In this document: positions 23,357 through 49,700 of the stretch, piece by piece
Layout of the letters: the number at the start of each line of letters is the position of its first letter
Numbering within the stretch: the first letter of the stretch is position 1
Source: Diadema setosum
Lineage: Eukaryota > Echinodermata > Echinoidea > Diadematoida > Diadematidae
NCBI GenBank assembly: GCA_033980235.1
Contig: CM067068.1
Span: 35,379,546 to 35,443,545, forward strand
Direction: 5' to 3'
DNA: 64,000 bases
Notes under the pieces: generated by a model
What the model saw: only the letters and a program-made list of their open reading frames with translations
Database searches by the model: none
What the model was told of the DNA's origin: nothing
Made by a program: the position numbers and the translations under genes

Positions 23357-23875
23357 TTCAATTCAATTCAAATGAAATTTATTTCCGATAACACGCCATG
23401 TCTGTTGTCGATACAGATTCAAAGAAAACAAAAAAGGTACAATGCATCACAACAAAAATATGCGCTGTATAATTATGAAACTATCTATTGGCGTTTGTTG
23501 GATATGTATAATTGTCAAGTCAAGTTCAAGTCCAGTCGTGTTGATTATTTCAGTTAGTCTCCAAAAAATAAAGGAAATACGAAGGAATGTTGGCGGATAA
23601 AAATGTAACGAAATTAGTACAACAATGTGATGAACATATAACAACATGTAATAAAGACACAGGTAAATTAACAGATATACAAATAAATGCTTTCTCATTA
23701 TCTCAGAAAAAAAAAAAATGTAGGAACTGAAATTGAGGGGACCGTGCGTTAAAACAGAGCTTGTAGTGAGCAGTTTATTATAAAAAGAAGAAAAGGATTT
23801 GTATAATGGACCAACAAGAAATTTTCTGTTGGCATTCGCCATGGAGCAATATTTTGTTTTCCCTATTAAAACCAA
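23357..23875 (-). mobile_element. LINE 3' UTR remnant with (TTGAA)n tail, minus strand
   Basis: On the minus strand a long AT-rich stretch ends with AATAAATTTCATTTGAATTG and repeated TTGAA, matching the tail type of the LINE at 21661-21687. No reverse transcriptase remains. Confidence 0.5.
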
Positions 23876-24299
23876 CGGGCCTGTTGGTTTTGATGGTCCA
23901 TATTAGCCTATTGGGAATTCGACCTGGGCACTGCCATGCCATAAGGATCTGTAGGCATAAAGATACGTAGATCTATAGGCCTATCTACTACGAAGATAAA
24001 ATGGTCACCATCAAGCACTACAACTGCATTACATTGCGTCACTCCTGATAATGGAACATATTCCTCGATCGGAGGGGCACCTGTCGTAGAAAGCATGGGG
24101 GGGGGGGGGGCAGTGCAGTGTAATGATACTCAAGTTTTCAGATGCGACGAAAATATTCAATACCGCTCACAATGTTTACAGGATTTCATACAAGACACAA
24201 TATTTAAACTCTAGAGGGTCGCAAAGATGGAACTTTAGGCCTATATAAATTCATCATTCGTACACATATTGTACAATAATCATGTATTATACTTTATAA

Positions 24300-24413
24300 C
24301 TTGTATTGTTTTTCAAATTGTTAAGCATATGAATTGACAAAGGTATACTTTGTATTTTGTTTTGTATTTCTTTTTGTTTGATTTATGAAAAATAATGATT
24401 GAATTGAATTGAA
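24300..24413 (+). mobile_element. Possible LINE 3' tail
   Basis: An AT-rich stretch ends with GATTGAATTGAATTGAA, the same tail type as at 21661-21687. It is too short to classify further. Confidence 0.35.
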
Positions 24414-24773
24414 ATGCATATCAAGAAAGAACTCTGCGTGATCAGCCGTCACATCCACTGAGATATGTGATCACAACGTACACTATAGTCAGTAGGCGCC
24501 TCATTGTGACGTGCATGGCGTGCAATGCGAGCTATGTCGTCTGCTATAAAATGATCTCGACAAAATATTTGCCTTTGCAGTCGTTGTAGACGACTATGTT
24601 GATCAAAGACTCAGAGATAATGCAAAATAAATACAGAAATTTATCATGACACGAAGTCCACAAATTTTTCGTGATAAATTTAGTCTAATTTTTGAATGCT
24701 AATGTCCTCATTGAACGCAGAAATGGAAAATGAAACGGCTCTCTTGGCTTCCCATTATGCTTTGCGATCGGGA

Positions 24774-24783
24774 CTTCCTCTTC
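24774..24783 (+). promoter_or_regulatory. Candidate 5' TOP start of RPS3A
   Basis: CTTCCTCTTC, a C followed by an uninterrupted pyrimidine run, lies 26 bases before the ATG of RPS3A. Ribosomal protein mRNAs in animals start at such a tract (terminal oligopyrimidine), which couples their translation to mTOR signalling. The exact start is inferred. Confidence 0.6.
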
Positions 24784-24799
24784 GAATAGCTCGCTAACC

Positions 24800-37956
<13,157 letters not shown>

Positions 37957-38209
37957 ACCCAGCAGGCATATCCCGTGTTCTGGAAACATTGCCACACACT
38001 ACACATCCAAAAGAGTACAGTTTAGACAGCAAGAGTTTCATTTGCCAACACAACAGAAGTCAACCCTGAGTTACAACTTCCAGGGTCTCCTGATTACTTT
38101 ACAGGGGAGTCATCATCAAAGCCAGCCGCCATTGTTAGATTTCTCGGTCCAAATCACTGTTCATGAACTGACAGTTGTCATCATGCATTGCTGATAATGC
38201 AAAAATAAA

Positions 38210-38845
38210 AATCACATAAAATACTATATGCATGTATGCCAGCTAATTTGTTTGATGTCACTTATGTGTGTAATGTAAGTTGTTGATTGTTCCAGTGCTG
38301 AAAATTCTGGTAGAAGTGTGTCCCCAAACTTATGGAATTCTGTTTTCTCAAAATTTATTATTACTTTTTTTTTTTTTTTACTGACATACATGAATGGGGT
38401 AATTTGCTAGCAAATTAGTCCCAGTAAGCCTTATCATTAGGTTATCTGAGAATCATTACCACATATAAGGAAAAGTACATCTTCATATACATGTGAATTG
38501 AGAGAATACAACAATATTAGTAGAACACATCAGTGAAAGTTAGAGGAAAATTGGACAACCTGTTCAAAAGTGATGAATTTTTGAAGTTTCAGTGCTACCA
38601 TGGCTAGATGAGAAGACCACTACAGCTTGTGGTGTCACGTGTGGAATGATATAAAGAAAATATGCACAAAATTTAACATATTTTCACTTTTCTCACATGA
38701 TAAAAGAGCACTTGACTTGCCTCTTTCAGAAGGTAGGGGGAATAATATTACCCTTGGCATATGTCAGTCAGGGACAAGTCAAGGGAATGGGTACTTTCTT
38801 CAAAACATGAAATTTCATGAAATTCTCTTTATAATTTTCTTTATA
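38210..38845. other. Downstream of RPS3A, nothing supported
   Basis: AT-rich sequence between the RPS3A polyadenylation signal and the next mobile element; no exon-like signal. Confidence 0.5.
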
Positions 38846-41674
38846 CAGTGAAACCCCGTTATAACGAGTTCGGTTATAACGAGGAACCGCTTATAACGAG
38901 GTGATCGCGTCGGTCCCGTTTTCCTTTGTGTGTAAACCTATGGCAAAATGAATCGGTTATAACGAGTTCGGCTATAACGAGATTCAGGTTATAACGAGGA
39001 CATTTTCGGCGCATCATGATAAAGAAAAACATAAGAAATTTGATCGGATATAACGAGGTACCATTTTTTGACTTGCCGCTTTTCAAACACGCGACAAACG
39101 AAACATTGAAAATCGAATTCACGCTGTCCATGTCTTTTTCCCGTTTTGCAGAGAACAGTTCCTTCCATGTTTTCTTCTAAACCACGCAATAAGACACATT
39201 TATGCCATCAGATGTTCCTACTAAATTATTAAACATAATCATTCGATTTTCTTTTTCGCGAGATCACACGCGTGCGTAATGTTATTTAGGTCAGACCATA
39301 AAACAGCGCAACAAGGGAAAAATGATAGCGCGCTCAAAAACTTTTTTTCATGTAGCGACACTCGTGGCCAATATGGAATTTGGAATGCGTGTGCAACTCA
39401 ACATTTTTTATCCTTTCCATTTGTAGTCCCGACTTCCAGTTCTTTCGCTGGTGCTGGTTAGCAAATATGAGTGTATGATTATTGCTCAAATAATTAATGA
39501 CTTAACGATCTCGCCGGGTGACAGTAGCGTAAAAATAAAATGCGAAGGGAATTTCGGAAGAAGATAAAGAACGCATCTTTAACCCTATTCTAACTGGGCT
39601 ATTTGGGACCAAGTTTTTACTGAGGGGGGGTCAATTTGACCCCCCCTTCAGATCTCGGCCGCCGATCGTGCAATTGCAGCGAAATTTTGCCTGAAGATAG
39701 AGCTGGATGTAAACTACAAGATAACATGGTCATACAATAGAAAAATATTGATTTTCTATTTTTAATAAATTAATTATGCAAATTTGTGCATGAAATCATA
39801 TTTTCACCTATAACTCCATTAAAAAGACTGGAGGATTGCTAAATTTTTGTATCAGAATTCCTCAAGACACATCAAACAATTTTCTTGAAAGAAATTAGCA
39901 CAATCGAAATCAATTTCTTTTGTTTTTTATTGTTTTGTTACTTTCTTATGTATTTTATTGTTTTTTCGACCTTTTGTTTTCTCTTGTTTTTTTGCCAAAA
40001 TTTGTTGCAGGCACTTTTTCAGGCTTATCTACACTAGAATTTATTAATTTCAATAGTTAAAAAGTTGAAATAATCTAATTTATATCAATTTAACCAAAAA
40101 ACACAATTTGCATTGGATTTGCACACGATATCATGAATTTGAGCTGTTTTTTGGTTGACATGCATATGCAAAACATTACGTAACTTCAAAACGGTGTACC
40201 CGGACGTCGCAAATTTGGTCTCAAAATATGCGGGAGACTTCAAAGAAAAAAGTCGTGAAACGACGCGGCAGAATCTTTGCGCGTTGCGAAATCATGGCGC
40301 GAAACGTCGAGGGGGGGGGTCAATTTGACCCCCCCCCAGTTAGAATAGGGTTAATCCCTTCGGGCGCAACGATAATACATTGTATGAGATAACAGCCGAA
40401 ATGATTCATGAAATCATCGCTTTCCCGCTGGGCACCAACAGCGTAAAACGACGCACGTATGTTACTCTGAAATCATCGTGATCTCGCCGGATATGACAGT
40501 TGCGTAAAAACAGTTGAATAACGCATGTTAAGCTACTTTAATCGGCGTTCAGAAGAAGAAACAAACGCATTTAAAAATTTGAATAGATCTGGGTTTGTTC
40601 ATCATCACAATTTTAACAACGCATTTCATAATGAAGATTTTTCTTTTTTTAAGAATGGTCTACGAGGAACAGATTTTGCGTAAAAAGGATCACAACTTGA
40701 CCTTCTAACTTCAGTCCTGTCGCATATTTTTCAAGAACGGACGTACAAAACGCGAAGAAGAAAATGAACAACGCATCTTCAATCCCTTCGGGGGCAACGA
40801 ACATACATTGTATAAGATTACAGCCGAAATGATTCATGAAATCATCGCATTCCCGCTGGGCACGAACAGCGTAGTTATACCCCGCAAGTTACGATAAACG
40901 ACGCATGATATTCTGAAATCATCGCGATCTCGCCGGTTGACAGTAGCGTAAAAATAGTTAAATAACGCATGTTAAGCTACTTAATCGGTGTTCAAAAAAA
41001 AAGAAACAAACGCATTTAACAATTTGAATAAATCTGAGTTTGTTCATTATCACAATTTTAACAACGCATTTCACAATGAAGATTTTCTTTCTTTCAGAAT
41101 GGTCTATGAGGTACAGATCTGCGTAAAAAGGATCACAACCTTCTAACTTCAATCCTGTCGCATATTTTTCAAGAACGGATGTACAAAACGCGAAGAGATT
41201 TTCGGAAGAAAAAAAAAAACCAACGCATTTTAATCCTTTCGGGCGCAACGATCATGCATTGTATAAGATTACAGCCGAAATGATTCAGGAAATTATCGCA
41301 TTCCCGCTTGACACCAACAGCGTAAAAATATCTCGCAAGTTATACGGTACACAACGCATTTATGTTACTTTATTTGCGCTGGCGTTTAGAAAAATTTAAT
41401 AAACGCATTGTATACAATCTGATTTTAATATAATATAATATAGAAATAAAAAAAAATATAGATATAACATAATTTCCCTTTATTCTCTCGATAATAATGA
41501 GCCATAACTGTGTAATAAAACGCAAAGGATGTTCTTAACTTTCGTTAATGGGTATATTATAACGTCGTCCTTATGTTTTTCTTTGTTTTTGATGCGTACG
41601 GTTATAACGAGGTACCGGTTATAACGAGGTAATATCGCCGGTCCCACGGACCTCGTTATAACGGGGTTTCACTG
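38846..41674. mobile_element. 2.8 kb TA-flanked pogo/Tigger-like element with internal duplications
   Basis: Ends CAGTGAAACCCCGTTATAAC and its reverse complement (closing at 41674) are each flanked by TA (38844-38845, 41675-41676). Subterminal GGTTATAACGAGG blocks recur at both ends. The interior contains about three copies of a roughly 430 bp unit (near 39480, 40360-40790 and 40790-41230) marked by GGGCAACGA..., ATTACAGCCGAAATGATTCA and ATCTCGCCGG. No transposase is visible. A TTAA-flanked element (39583-40350) is inserted inside it. Confidence 0.75.
39583..40350. mobile_element. 768 bp piggyBac-like element, copy 1 (nested)
   Basis: CCCTATTCTAACTGGG at the left is mirrored by CCCAGTTAGAATAGGG at the right, with TTAA on both sides (39579-39582, 40351-40354). 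Just inside each end is a GGGGTCAATTTGACCCC-type palindrome. The interior is AT-rich and shared, in the opposite orientation, with copy 2. There is no transposase. Confidence 0.88.
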
Positions 41675-42154
41675 TACCGTTCAATGCATGTGACAAACTG
41701 TAGTCGTCTTCTCATCCAGCAGTGACTATGCAGAAACTTTTCAAAATTCATAACTTTTGAGCAGATTGTCCAACTTTCCTCACACTTTCACTAATATGTA
41801 TGTTCTACTAACACACTGCTGCATTCACTATTTACTATCGCCCCTCGGTAACCCTCCTTGTTGCCTTAAGTCTTTCCTCTATCAAACTTCTTCATCCATT
41901 TCCATTGAAGAGCAGAAATAAGTTTTGCAGTCTGTTAGATGGTATTTGATATTGTTTAGTGTGTGTGTGCCTGTGCATGGGTGTGTATGTTTATGCGTAA
42001 GGGCGTTTGTGACATTTCGGCTATACATGTAATTCCAGTTTATCAATGCATCCTTTAAAAGAAAATAAAAGTAACTTGCAAGTGTAGGCAAGTAACTACG
42101 TAATGTTTTAATTGCACGTCCAATAAGGATTAGTGTACTTTTCCTGAAGGTTAA

Positions 42155-42949
42155 CCCTATTCTAACTGGGGGGGGGGTCAAATTGACCCCCCCCTCGACG
42201 TTTCGCGCCACGATTCCGCAACGCGCAAAGATTTTGCCGCGTCGTTTCATGACTTTTTTCATTTGAGTCTCCCGCATATTTTGAGACCAAATTTGCGACG
42301 TCCGGGTACACCGTTCTGAAGTTATGCAATGTTTTGCATATGCATGTCAACCCAAAAACCGCTCAAATTCATGATTTCGTGTGCAAATCCAATGCAAACT
42401 GTGGTTTTTTGTTTAATTGATATAAATTAGATTATTTTAACTTTTAAGCATTGAAGTACATCAATTCTAATGTAGATAAGCTTGAAAAAGTGCCTCCAAC
42501 AAATTTTGGCAAAAAAACAATAGAAAACAAAAGATCGAAAAAACAATAGAAAACAAAAGATCGAAAAAACAATAAAATACATAAGAAATTAAAAAAACAA
42601 TAAAAAACAAAAGAAAATGATTTTGATTGCGCTCTTTTTTTACAAGAAAATTGTTTGATGTGTCTTGAGGAACTCTGACACAAAAATTTAATAATCCTTC
42701 AGTCTTTTTGATGGAGTTATAGGTGAAAATATGATTTTATGCGTTAATTTGCATAATTAATTTATTAAAAAATATGAAATCAAAATTTTTCTATTGTATG
42801 ACCATGTAATCTTGTAGTTGACATCTGGCTCTATGTTCAGGCAAAATTTTGCGGCGATCGCGCGATCGGCGGCCGAGATCTGAAGGGGGGGTCAAATTGA
42901 CCCCCCCCCCAGTAAAAACTTGGTCTCAAATAGCCCAGTTAGAATAGGG
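42155..42949. mobile_element. 795 bp piggyBac-like element, copy 2
   Basis: Same family as copy 1 but inverted. The ends are CCCTATTCTAACTGGG and its reverse complement, flanked by TTAA (42151-42154, 42950-42953), with the same G-rich/C-rich palindromes near the termini and a similar AT-rich core containing repeated AAACAATA blocks. No ORF. Confidence 0.88.
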
Positions 42950-42953
42950 TTAA

Positions 42954-45742
42954 TACAGTGTATTTTTAGAACGTTTCATCATGTACGAAAAATGGGCTTG
43001 ACTTTTCGTCCTGCATACATGCAGTACATGTTTTGACTGAGCTGCAGTAACATAACTGAATGTCAGATGATGAAAAAGAAAACTCCGATCCTTTCAGCTG
43101 AAAGCTGAAGTCTACACAAATGTCATATGTAAAGCCAGTCAAATTACCAGTACAGTGTAATGGTTTACAGTATGCAGTTCAACCAAATCTCTATGAGATG
43201 CACTGTATACACGTCTGGAAAGGAGCACTGCTTTTCTCTTCATAGCACACCTTACATGCACATTCATCTAAGAAAAAATGCAAGACAAACACAAGGCAAA
43301 TTGAAAAATACTACATAACACATCCACTCCTGTGTAAAAGTAATTTATTACTGAAGTGTCCGACGATGTTTCTGGTTTAAATGCAATCCAGAAACAAGTC
43401 TTGATTACAAACAATCGTATACACTACTGATTAGTTTGTTTGACATGGATGGAATATTCCAATGCACTGCTAGCTGCAACTATGCACCTCTGCTTGGGCA
43501 TAGACAGACCTAAGGACTGGAAGAAAAACAACAGAAATCTACAAAGTGAAATACACACGCATTTGCAACCTAACATAGCAATGTACAAAAAGAGCACACA
43601 GGTTTAGAAACTTGAATTTCTAATGCAAGGTTGCAATAGTGAGCACAGTGTATTTCTTATACTGATGCCTCTCAAGGCTTTTATAGAATACATATATTGC
43701 TTCTTGCATCATAAACTGAAAAATACCGGTATACTTTGCTACAGTGTATTTGTGTGTGTTTTGAATCCATGCACAATGATGCATTTTACATGTACCAGCA
43801 GACTCGCCCACACAACCTTGTTTGGTACAAATGAGACAAAAATTGTATTGGTAGTTGCACAATGTATGTGGCAAATCATTTAAGTCCAACATATCTGCGA
43901 AGGATTTGGCATATTGTGCCTTCAATATATCAGTGGGATACACATTATTTGTGACCGTGCATCACAAAACGAACAAAGAGTCGCACCTTAATTTTATGTG
44001 AGGACTCAAAAAAGGTCAAATGGGTCAACCAAATCAAACCTCGAGTTTTTCATATTTTCTGAAAGAGCTATCCTTCTACATTATTCTTAAGTTTGGGATC
44101 TTAACATGAATGGGAATGTGTGTTATCAGCAGTTTTTCTACAACCCGCTTTGAGGGGAGAATAGAATGATCATGTATTTCTTAGAGTGCCTTTTCATTTC
44201 TTTAACTCCTTTACACACTCACACTCTTCACTTTCAAGTCTAATAGCTTTTGAAAGGATAACTGCTGCTTTGAAAGTTAGCATTAATCATGGACAGAATG
44301 TGTTAATAGAACATGTTCAATATTAGCTTAATTTGGTAATCCCTTCATTGTTGTTGCTCCAGTGGTTTACTTCCTGTGTTTTGTCCCTTTCATTGCACAG
44401 CTCGAACTGCTTGGTAAAGATTAAGCGCTTGAATAGACCCTGTACTTCAGAGCCTCTTTTCTCAGTTCACACTTTTCCTGAGTGTACGCTTTATTTTTAG
44501 TAGTTAGATAGGTTAGGTGAGTCCATTTGAATTGGTACATCATTTTAAAGCTTAGAATCTGCTCTTAAAGAATCTGCCCTCAACTAAAAATCCATATCTG
44601 GCGATTTTTTGTTTATTTTATGATGCAGGGTCACATTTGTTCTTTTTATGCAAATAAGCAAATAAAAATTTTCTTTGGTATCAAAAGTGAAGGTATTCAC
44701 TAAAAAGTGAATGAAGATCAATGGGATCACCCATGCTTCCCAGTGCTATCGGTCCCAAAAGTTTTTACACCATAGTTAACAGTCATTTGTATTTTGTTGT
44801 TGTTTATTACATCAAGTCACTTGAGAGAACCAAGTACAATCCCCCTTGCAGTCCTGTACAGTTGAATGACTACCATGCTATATACACTGCACACAGAAGG
44901 TGAATACAAACATTAGGAACAACACAAAATGCATATTCTGCTTTGGACGGAGAGAAAGTAGATGGTACAAGTCAATGATATCAGTACACACTAAAAACAT
45001 GTAGAGAAATACAACTGTACTACCTCAAGATGTCCCTAGCACTGGAAACTTTACAAGATTGTACAATCAAGAACACCTTGATGTCTATACATTTACACAA
45101 GATACTGCGATGTTGGATCATCATATATTTATTATTACTTATTATTCAAGGTGACTGGATTAATTACATCTGAAGACAGTGATTAACTAGCAAGTATTCT
45201 CAATATGTCAATTAATACACACTCCACTCACAAACACTATATGCCATTATATGCAGCATATCCTACTCTATGCATTCACCAAATATAGCTGTTTATAGAT
45301 TTCTCTATATCTACAATGTAAAGAAGTCAAGATGATATAAATGGAAGGGATCAATACTTCACACAAGGCACAGACAAGATAATAATATATACAACTTCCT
45401 GACTTTGCATTTGTTATAAATACTGTAGAAAATATTCTCTTCTGCTGAATTACACATATCTACAGTACAAGAATTTCTGTAAAAATAAAAGTTGCTACAT
45501 GCACATGATTGTAATTGCCACTGTACACAAAATCTTCTTCTTTTAGAGCAAAACTCTGTACAATGGGATTCTGATGAGTCGAAATTATTCCAATCTAAAT
45601 GAGTTGAATATGACTTATGAAAAATAGAATGACTAAAGTGACACCCGACTATTTTGGTATTGACAGTCTTCACAGAACAGGTGTACACAGATATTCCAAA
45701 GACGGTATGCTCATTACTCTGTACTCCTTTCTCTGCAAATAA
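42954..45742. other. Non-coding stretch, possibly kinesin 3' UTR or intergenic DNA
   Basis: AT-rich; no exon with splice support. The open frame at 43620-43943 (minus) has no recognisable domain. The stretch lies downstream of the kinesin stop on the minus strand. Confidence 0.4.
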
Positions 45743-45905
45743 GGGGGTGTTTCATCAATTTAGTCAGCGCTGACAAGTTTTCAGTCTGACAATTTCAATA
45801 AAATCCTTGGTTTTGATTAGCTGAGATGATCTGGTCACTGACTTACTATGGTTATTGTCAGAGACTGACAAGTTGTTAGCACTGACTAATGATGAAACAC
45901 CCCCC
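45743..45905. mobile_element. 163 bp MITE
   Basis: The left end GGGGGTGTTTCATCAATTTA and the right end ACTAATGATGAAACACCCCC are inverted repeats; paired GTCAGCGCTGACAAGT and ACTTGTTAGCACTGAC segments extend the stem. The target duplication is unclear. It is downstream of the kinesin gene. Confidence 0.75.
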
Positions 45906-46751
45906 AGATCTTCGAAGAATCTATCCATGATCAAGTACAATGTATTTATCTTTCATTTATTATGCCATAGTTCAGTCTGAAGAGAAAAAACAGTGAAATG
46001 TCAAAAGCTCAATGACAGTGGAGTATATACATGTACATGTATTAAAGTTTATAGACAGGACTGTGTGTGACAATATTTCAGGTAATTGACCTATTGTTAG
46101 AGGAGGATGAGCCTGACTTGGCATACTTTCTACTGCATCGATATCAAAGTAGCTTTAATAGAAGATATGATTTTGAAAATTTATCAGAAATAGACATGTA
46201 GTGTTCATGGACTGTACACATTAAGATTAGAGACACAATAGAAAGCCTGGTAGACCTATGCATCATACACAGCTGAATGATCACAAGACTCTTGTGGTAT
46301 ACAAGTCTTATTTATGATTGATTCTACAGTAAGGGCACTACTGGTACAATGAACATGACTATACAAAATTTTCTTACCACAAAATTAAAATTCAAGTCCT
46401 AGAAGTATCTTCATTAAAATCTATGTTGCAAAATTCCCTTTGGTTTTAATGACACTGCAATATAACCGGGTGAAAAAAATGCAGGTCCTGAGGACTCTGT
46501 TTTCACGGGAGATACTTGCATCAGAAAATTAGAATCCTTCAACTCCATTAGACACATCATCTTGCCCTTCCACAGAATGCTGACAGCAGTGATAAAAAGG
46601 TATGAATAAATTAATTAGTTGCTAGGAGTCATTTTGTACAAATTTGGATAATGGAACAGATGAAATGACAGCAGTGCACATGGAGGAAAATACAGGGCAT
46701 CCCTGTGAACTCTGCTGTCACCATGGAGACCATTGTCTCATCCCAGATGAG

Positions 46752-49700
46752 TTAACGGGAGCTGGCGGCAGAGCTTGGTCTGCTTCTGGCACTTCCTCCC
46801 ATCATGGACACCTTGTCCTTCAGCTCAGCAATCTCTGCAAAGTATGAGGCACAGGACGGAAGAGAGATGAGAAATTGTACATTGCTCACCACTTTGACTA
46901 GCTACAATATGTTCTGCATCATTCTCGTGCAGTTAAACAGTATTGACGCTAAAATTGCACCACTTTAGTACTAATCCATCTGAACTTTCATTATTTTGGA
47001 TGCAAGGATGCAGACACGGCATCAGTTAGTGCTTGGGAGCGCTGTTGCAAGGGTCATTCGGCATTTGGAAAGTACCAGTGATAAAAGTTCCATGCAACGT
47101 CTGTAATTATCAATATTGCACAGTTAAAGATGTTGATATCCACACTAACATTGCTCTACATTAGTACAAATCCACATGAACTTCTTAGTTATTTTGGACA
47201 TAGGGGAGCAAAACAGTATTACTGGTAGTTATTGCTTAGTGCTCTATTGCAAGGCTGACTTGGCATTATGATATGTAGCAAATACTACCAATAGAAAGTT
47301 ACTGAATTTGGGACATTGTTTTTTTTTTTTCATTCTACCCAAAAGTGGTCAGGAAAGAGTGTTCTTGCTCACCTTGTCTAAGAGCCTGCTTTTCTTGCTC
47401 CAGCTCTGAGTTCCTGGCTGAGAGAAAGACCGCATCCTGGATAGCATCTTCCAGCAGGGTCCGGTAGCGCTGCTCCAGAGCCATCTTCTGCTCCTCAAAT
47501 GCCTCCCGGTAGTTGCGGAATGTCTTCAGGGTGGGAAGAGTCCAGACGTGATGAGAGAAAAGGTTATCATGTAATGTAGAGTGATATGACTGCCACACAA
47601 AGTCAAATATGGTGCCTACGTCTTTTCAAGATATTACGATAATGCATCATACATAAGGCTCTTCATTTATATGTTCTTGAATTTCATTGGTTATGTCATT
47701 TGACACAACACTAGGATTGCACATAAAGCCCCTTTGCACAAAAGCAATACATCTCCATATGCTACCTATCCTTCTCACCACAAGATATTCTGAATGGACT
47801 TTCCCAGTTGAAGCTATTGCTTGCTGGAATGCTACATTTCCAGCCAACGTTAAGTAACCTTTGACTGTGGAACTTGAACAAAGAGAAGTATTTATTTTTT
47901 TTCCATACATAAGCTACCTTCTCATCTTAGACCCCGTTTACAGTGCGAGGCTGGGCTGAGCCCCGCAATTTTGTCCGTTTACACTGCTGGGCTCGGCCGC
48001 ACTTTTAATTAAAACCTTTCAATATTTTGTCGCAGTGGCACTCTGCTTGTAAACAAAAGCAATTTGGTACAGTCTAGTTTTCAGACCCTTTGCCAACTGG
48101 ATTCCGTGGCGATGAAGTTGCCGTTTGGGCAAAGGCCTTTGCTGAAGGAACAAGGAAAAGTAGAAATTACGCGTTGCGTAATATATATCCCTGTCGGAAG
48201 TAGCATTTTGTAGCAAAATGTACAATATAGGTCAAAAATCAAGGTCAAAGGTCAAAGAAGTCAAAGGTCAAAATTCTGTGTAGAAGTTTTGAAGCGCTCA
48301 CCTAGTGCCATCACATAAAGCAAACGGAATCGAAATCGGGTTAGAAATGGCGAAGGAGTAGCATTTTGTAGCAAAATGTACAACAAAATGTAGGTCAAAA
48401 TTTAAGGTCAAAGGTCAAAGAAGTCAAAGGTCAAAATTCTGTGTAGAAGTTTTGAAGCCCTCACCTAGTGCCATCACATAAAGCAAACAGAATCGAAATC
48501 GGGTAAGAAATGGCGAAGGAGTAGCATTTTGTAGCAAAATGTACAATACAGGTCAAAAATCAAGGTCAAAGGTCAAAGAAGTCAAAGGTAAAACTCTGTG
48601 TAGAAGTTTTGAAGCCCTCACCTAGTGCCATCACATAAAGAAAACAGAATCAAAATCAGGTTAGAAATGGCGAAGGAGTAGCATTTTGTAGCCAATGCAC
48701 AATATGGGTCAAAAATCAAGGTCAAAGGTCAAAGAAGTAAACGGTCAAAATTCTGTGTAGAAGTTTTGAAGCCCTCACCTAGTGCCATCACATAAAGCAA
48801 ACGGAATCGAAATAGGGTAAGAAATGGCGAAGGAGTAGCATTTTGTAGCAAAATGTACAGTACGGGTCAAAAATCAAGGTCAAAGGTCAAAGAAGTCAAA
48901 GGTCAAAATTCTGTGTAGAAGTTTTGAAGCCCTCACCTAGTGCCATCACATAAAGCAAACGGAATCAAAATCGGGTTAGAAATGGCGAAGGAGTAGCATT
49001 TTGTAGCAAAATGTACAATATAGGTCAAAGGTCAAGGTCAAAGGTCACGACTGAAATTCTGTGTACAAGTTTCAAAGCTCCCATGTAGTGCTATCATATA
49101 AAGCAAACAGAATCAAAATTGGCTCATAAATGACAGAGAAGTAGCAAATTGAAGATTTTGATCACACACGGACGCACACACGGACGGACACACGGACGGA
49201 CACACGGACGGACACACGGACACACACACGTACGGAGCCCATTTCGTAGTTTTCTGCTCGAACTCGTTCGGCGGGGACAAAAATCCTTTGCAGGACAAAA
49301 CCACCTTAAACTATACTAGTTTTCGACGTTGAGGGGGTTAATATGCTGAATAACAAAATAGTACAGGCAGAGGGTTTGGAAGTCAGACTAAAATTGGCCG
49401 CGATTTGGCCCAGTTTGCCTTTACACTGAAAAATGGCCGGGCGCGGCCGTGGCCGAGCCTTGGCCAAGACCACCTCCAGAGCGTGGCCAAATGCGCGGCC
49501 AATTTTGGCCCCGCATTTGGCCTTTTGCGCGTTTACACTGAAATGAAGGCGGGCTCGGCTGCGGCCTAGCCTCGCACTGTAAACCGGGTCAAAGAATTCT
49601 CTGAATAGACTTTTCAAAATGAAGTTATTGCTTGCTGAAAAATTTCATTTCCAGCTAAAGTTAAGTACCTGTAATCTTTGACCTTACGATTTAAGCTTTT

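Noticed and set aside
43620..43943. 107-codon Cys-containing minus-strand frame as a gene
   Set aside because: No splice signals, family resemblance or polyadenylation context; probably non-coding DNA downstream of the kinesin.
48220..49130. Six regular repeats as a possible CRISPR or rRNA spacer
   Set aside because: Units of 158 bp are similar over their full length, so this is a minisatellite, not repeats with unique spacers.
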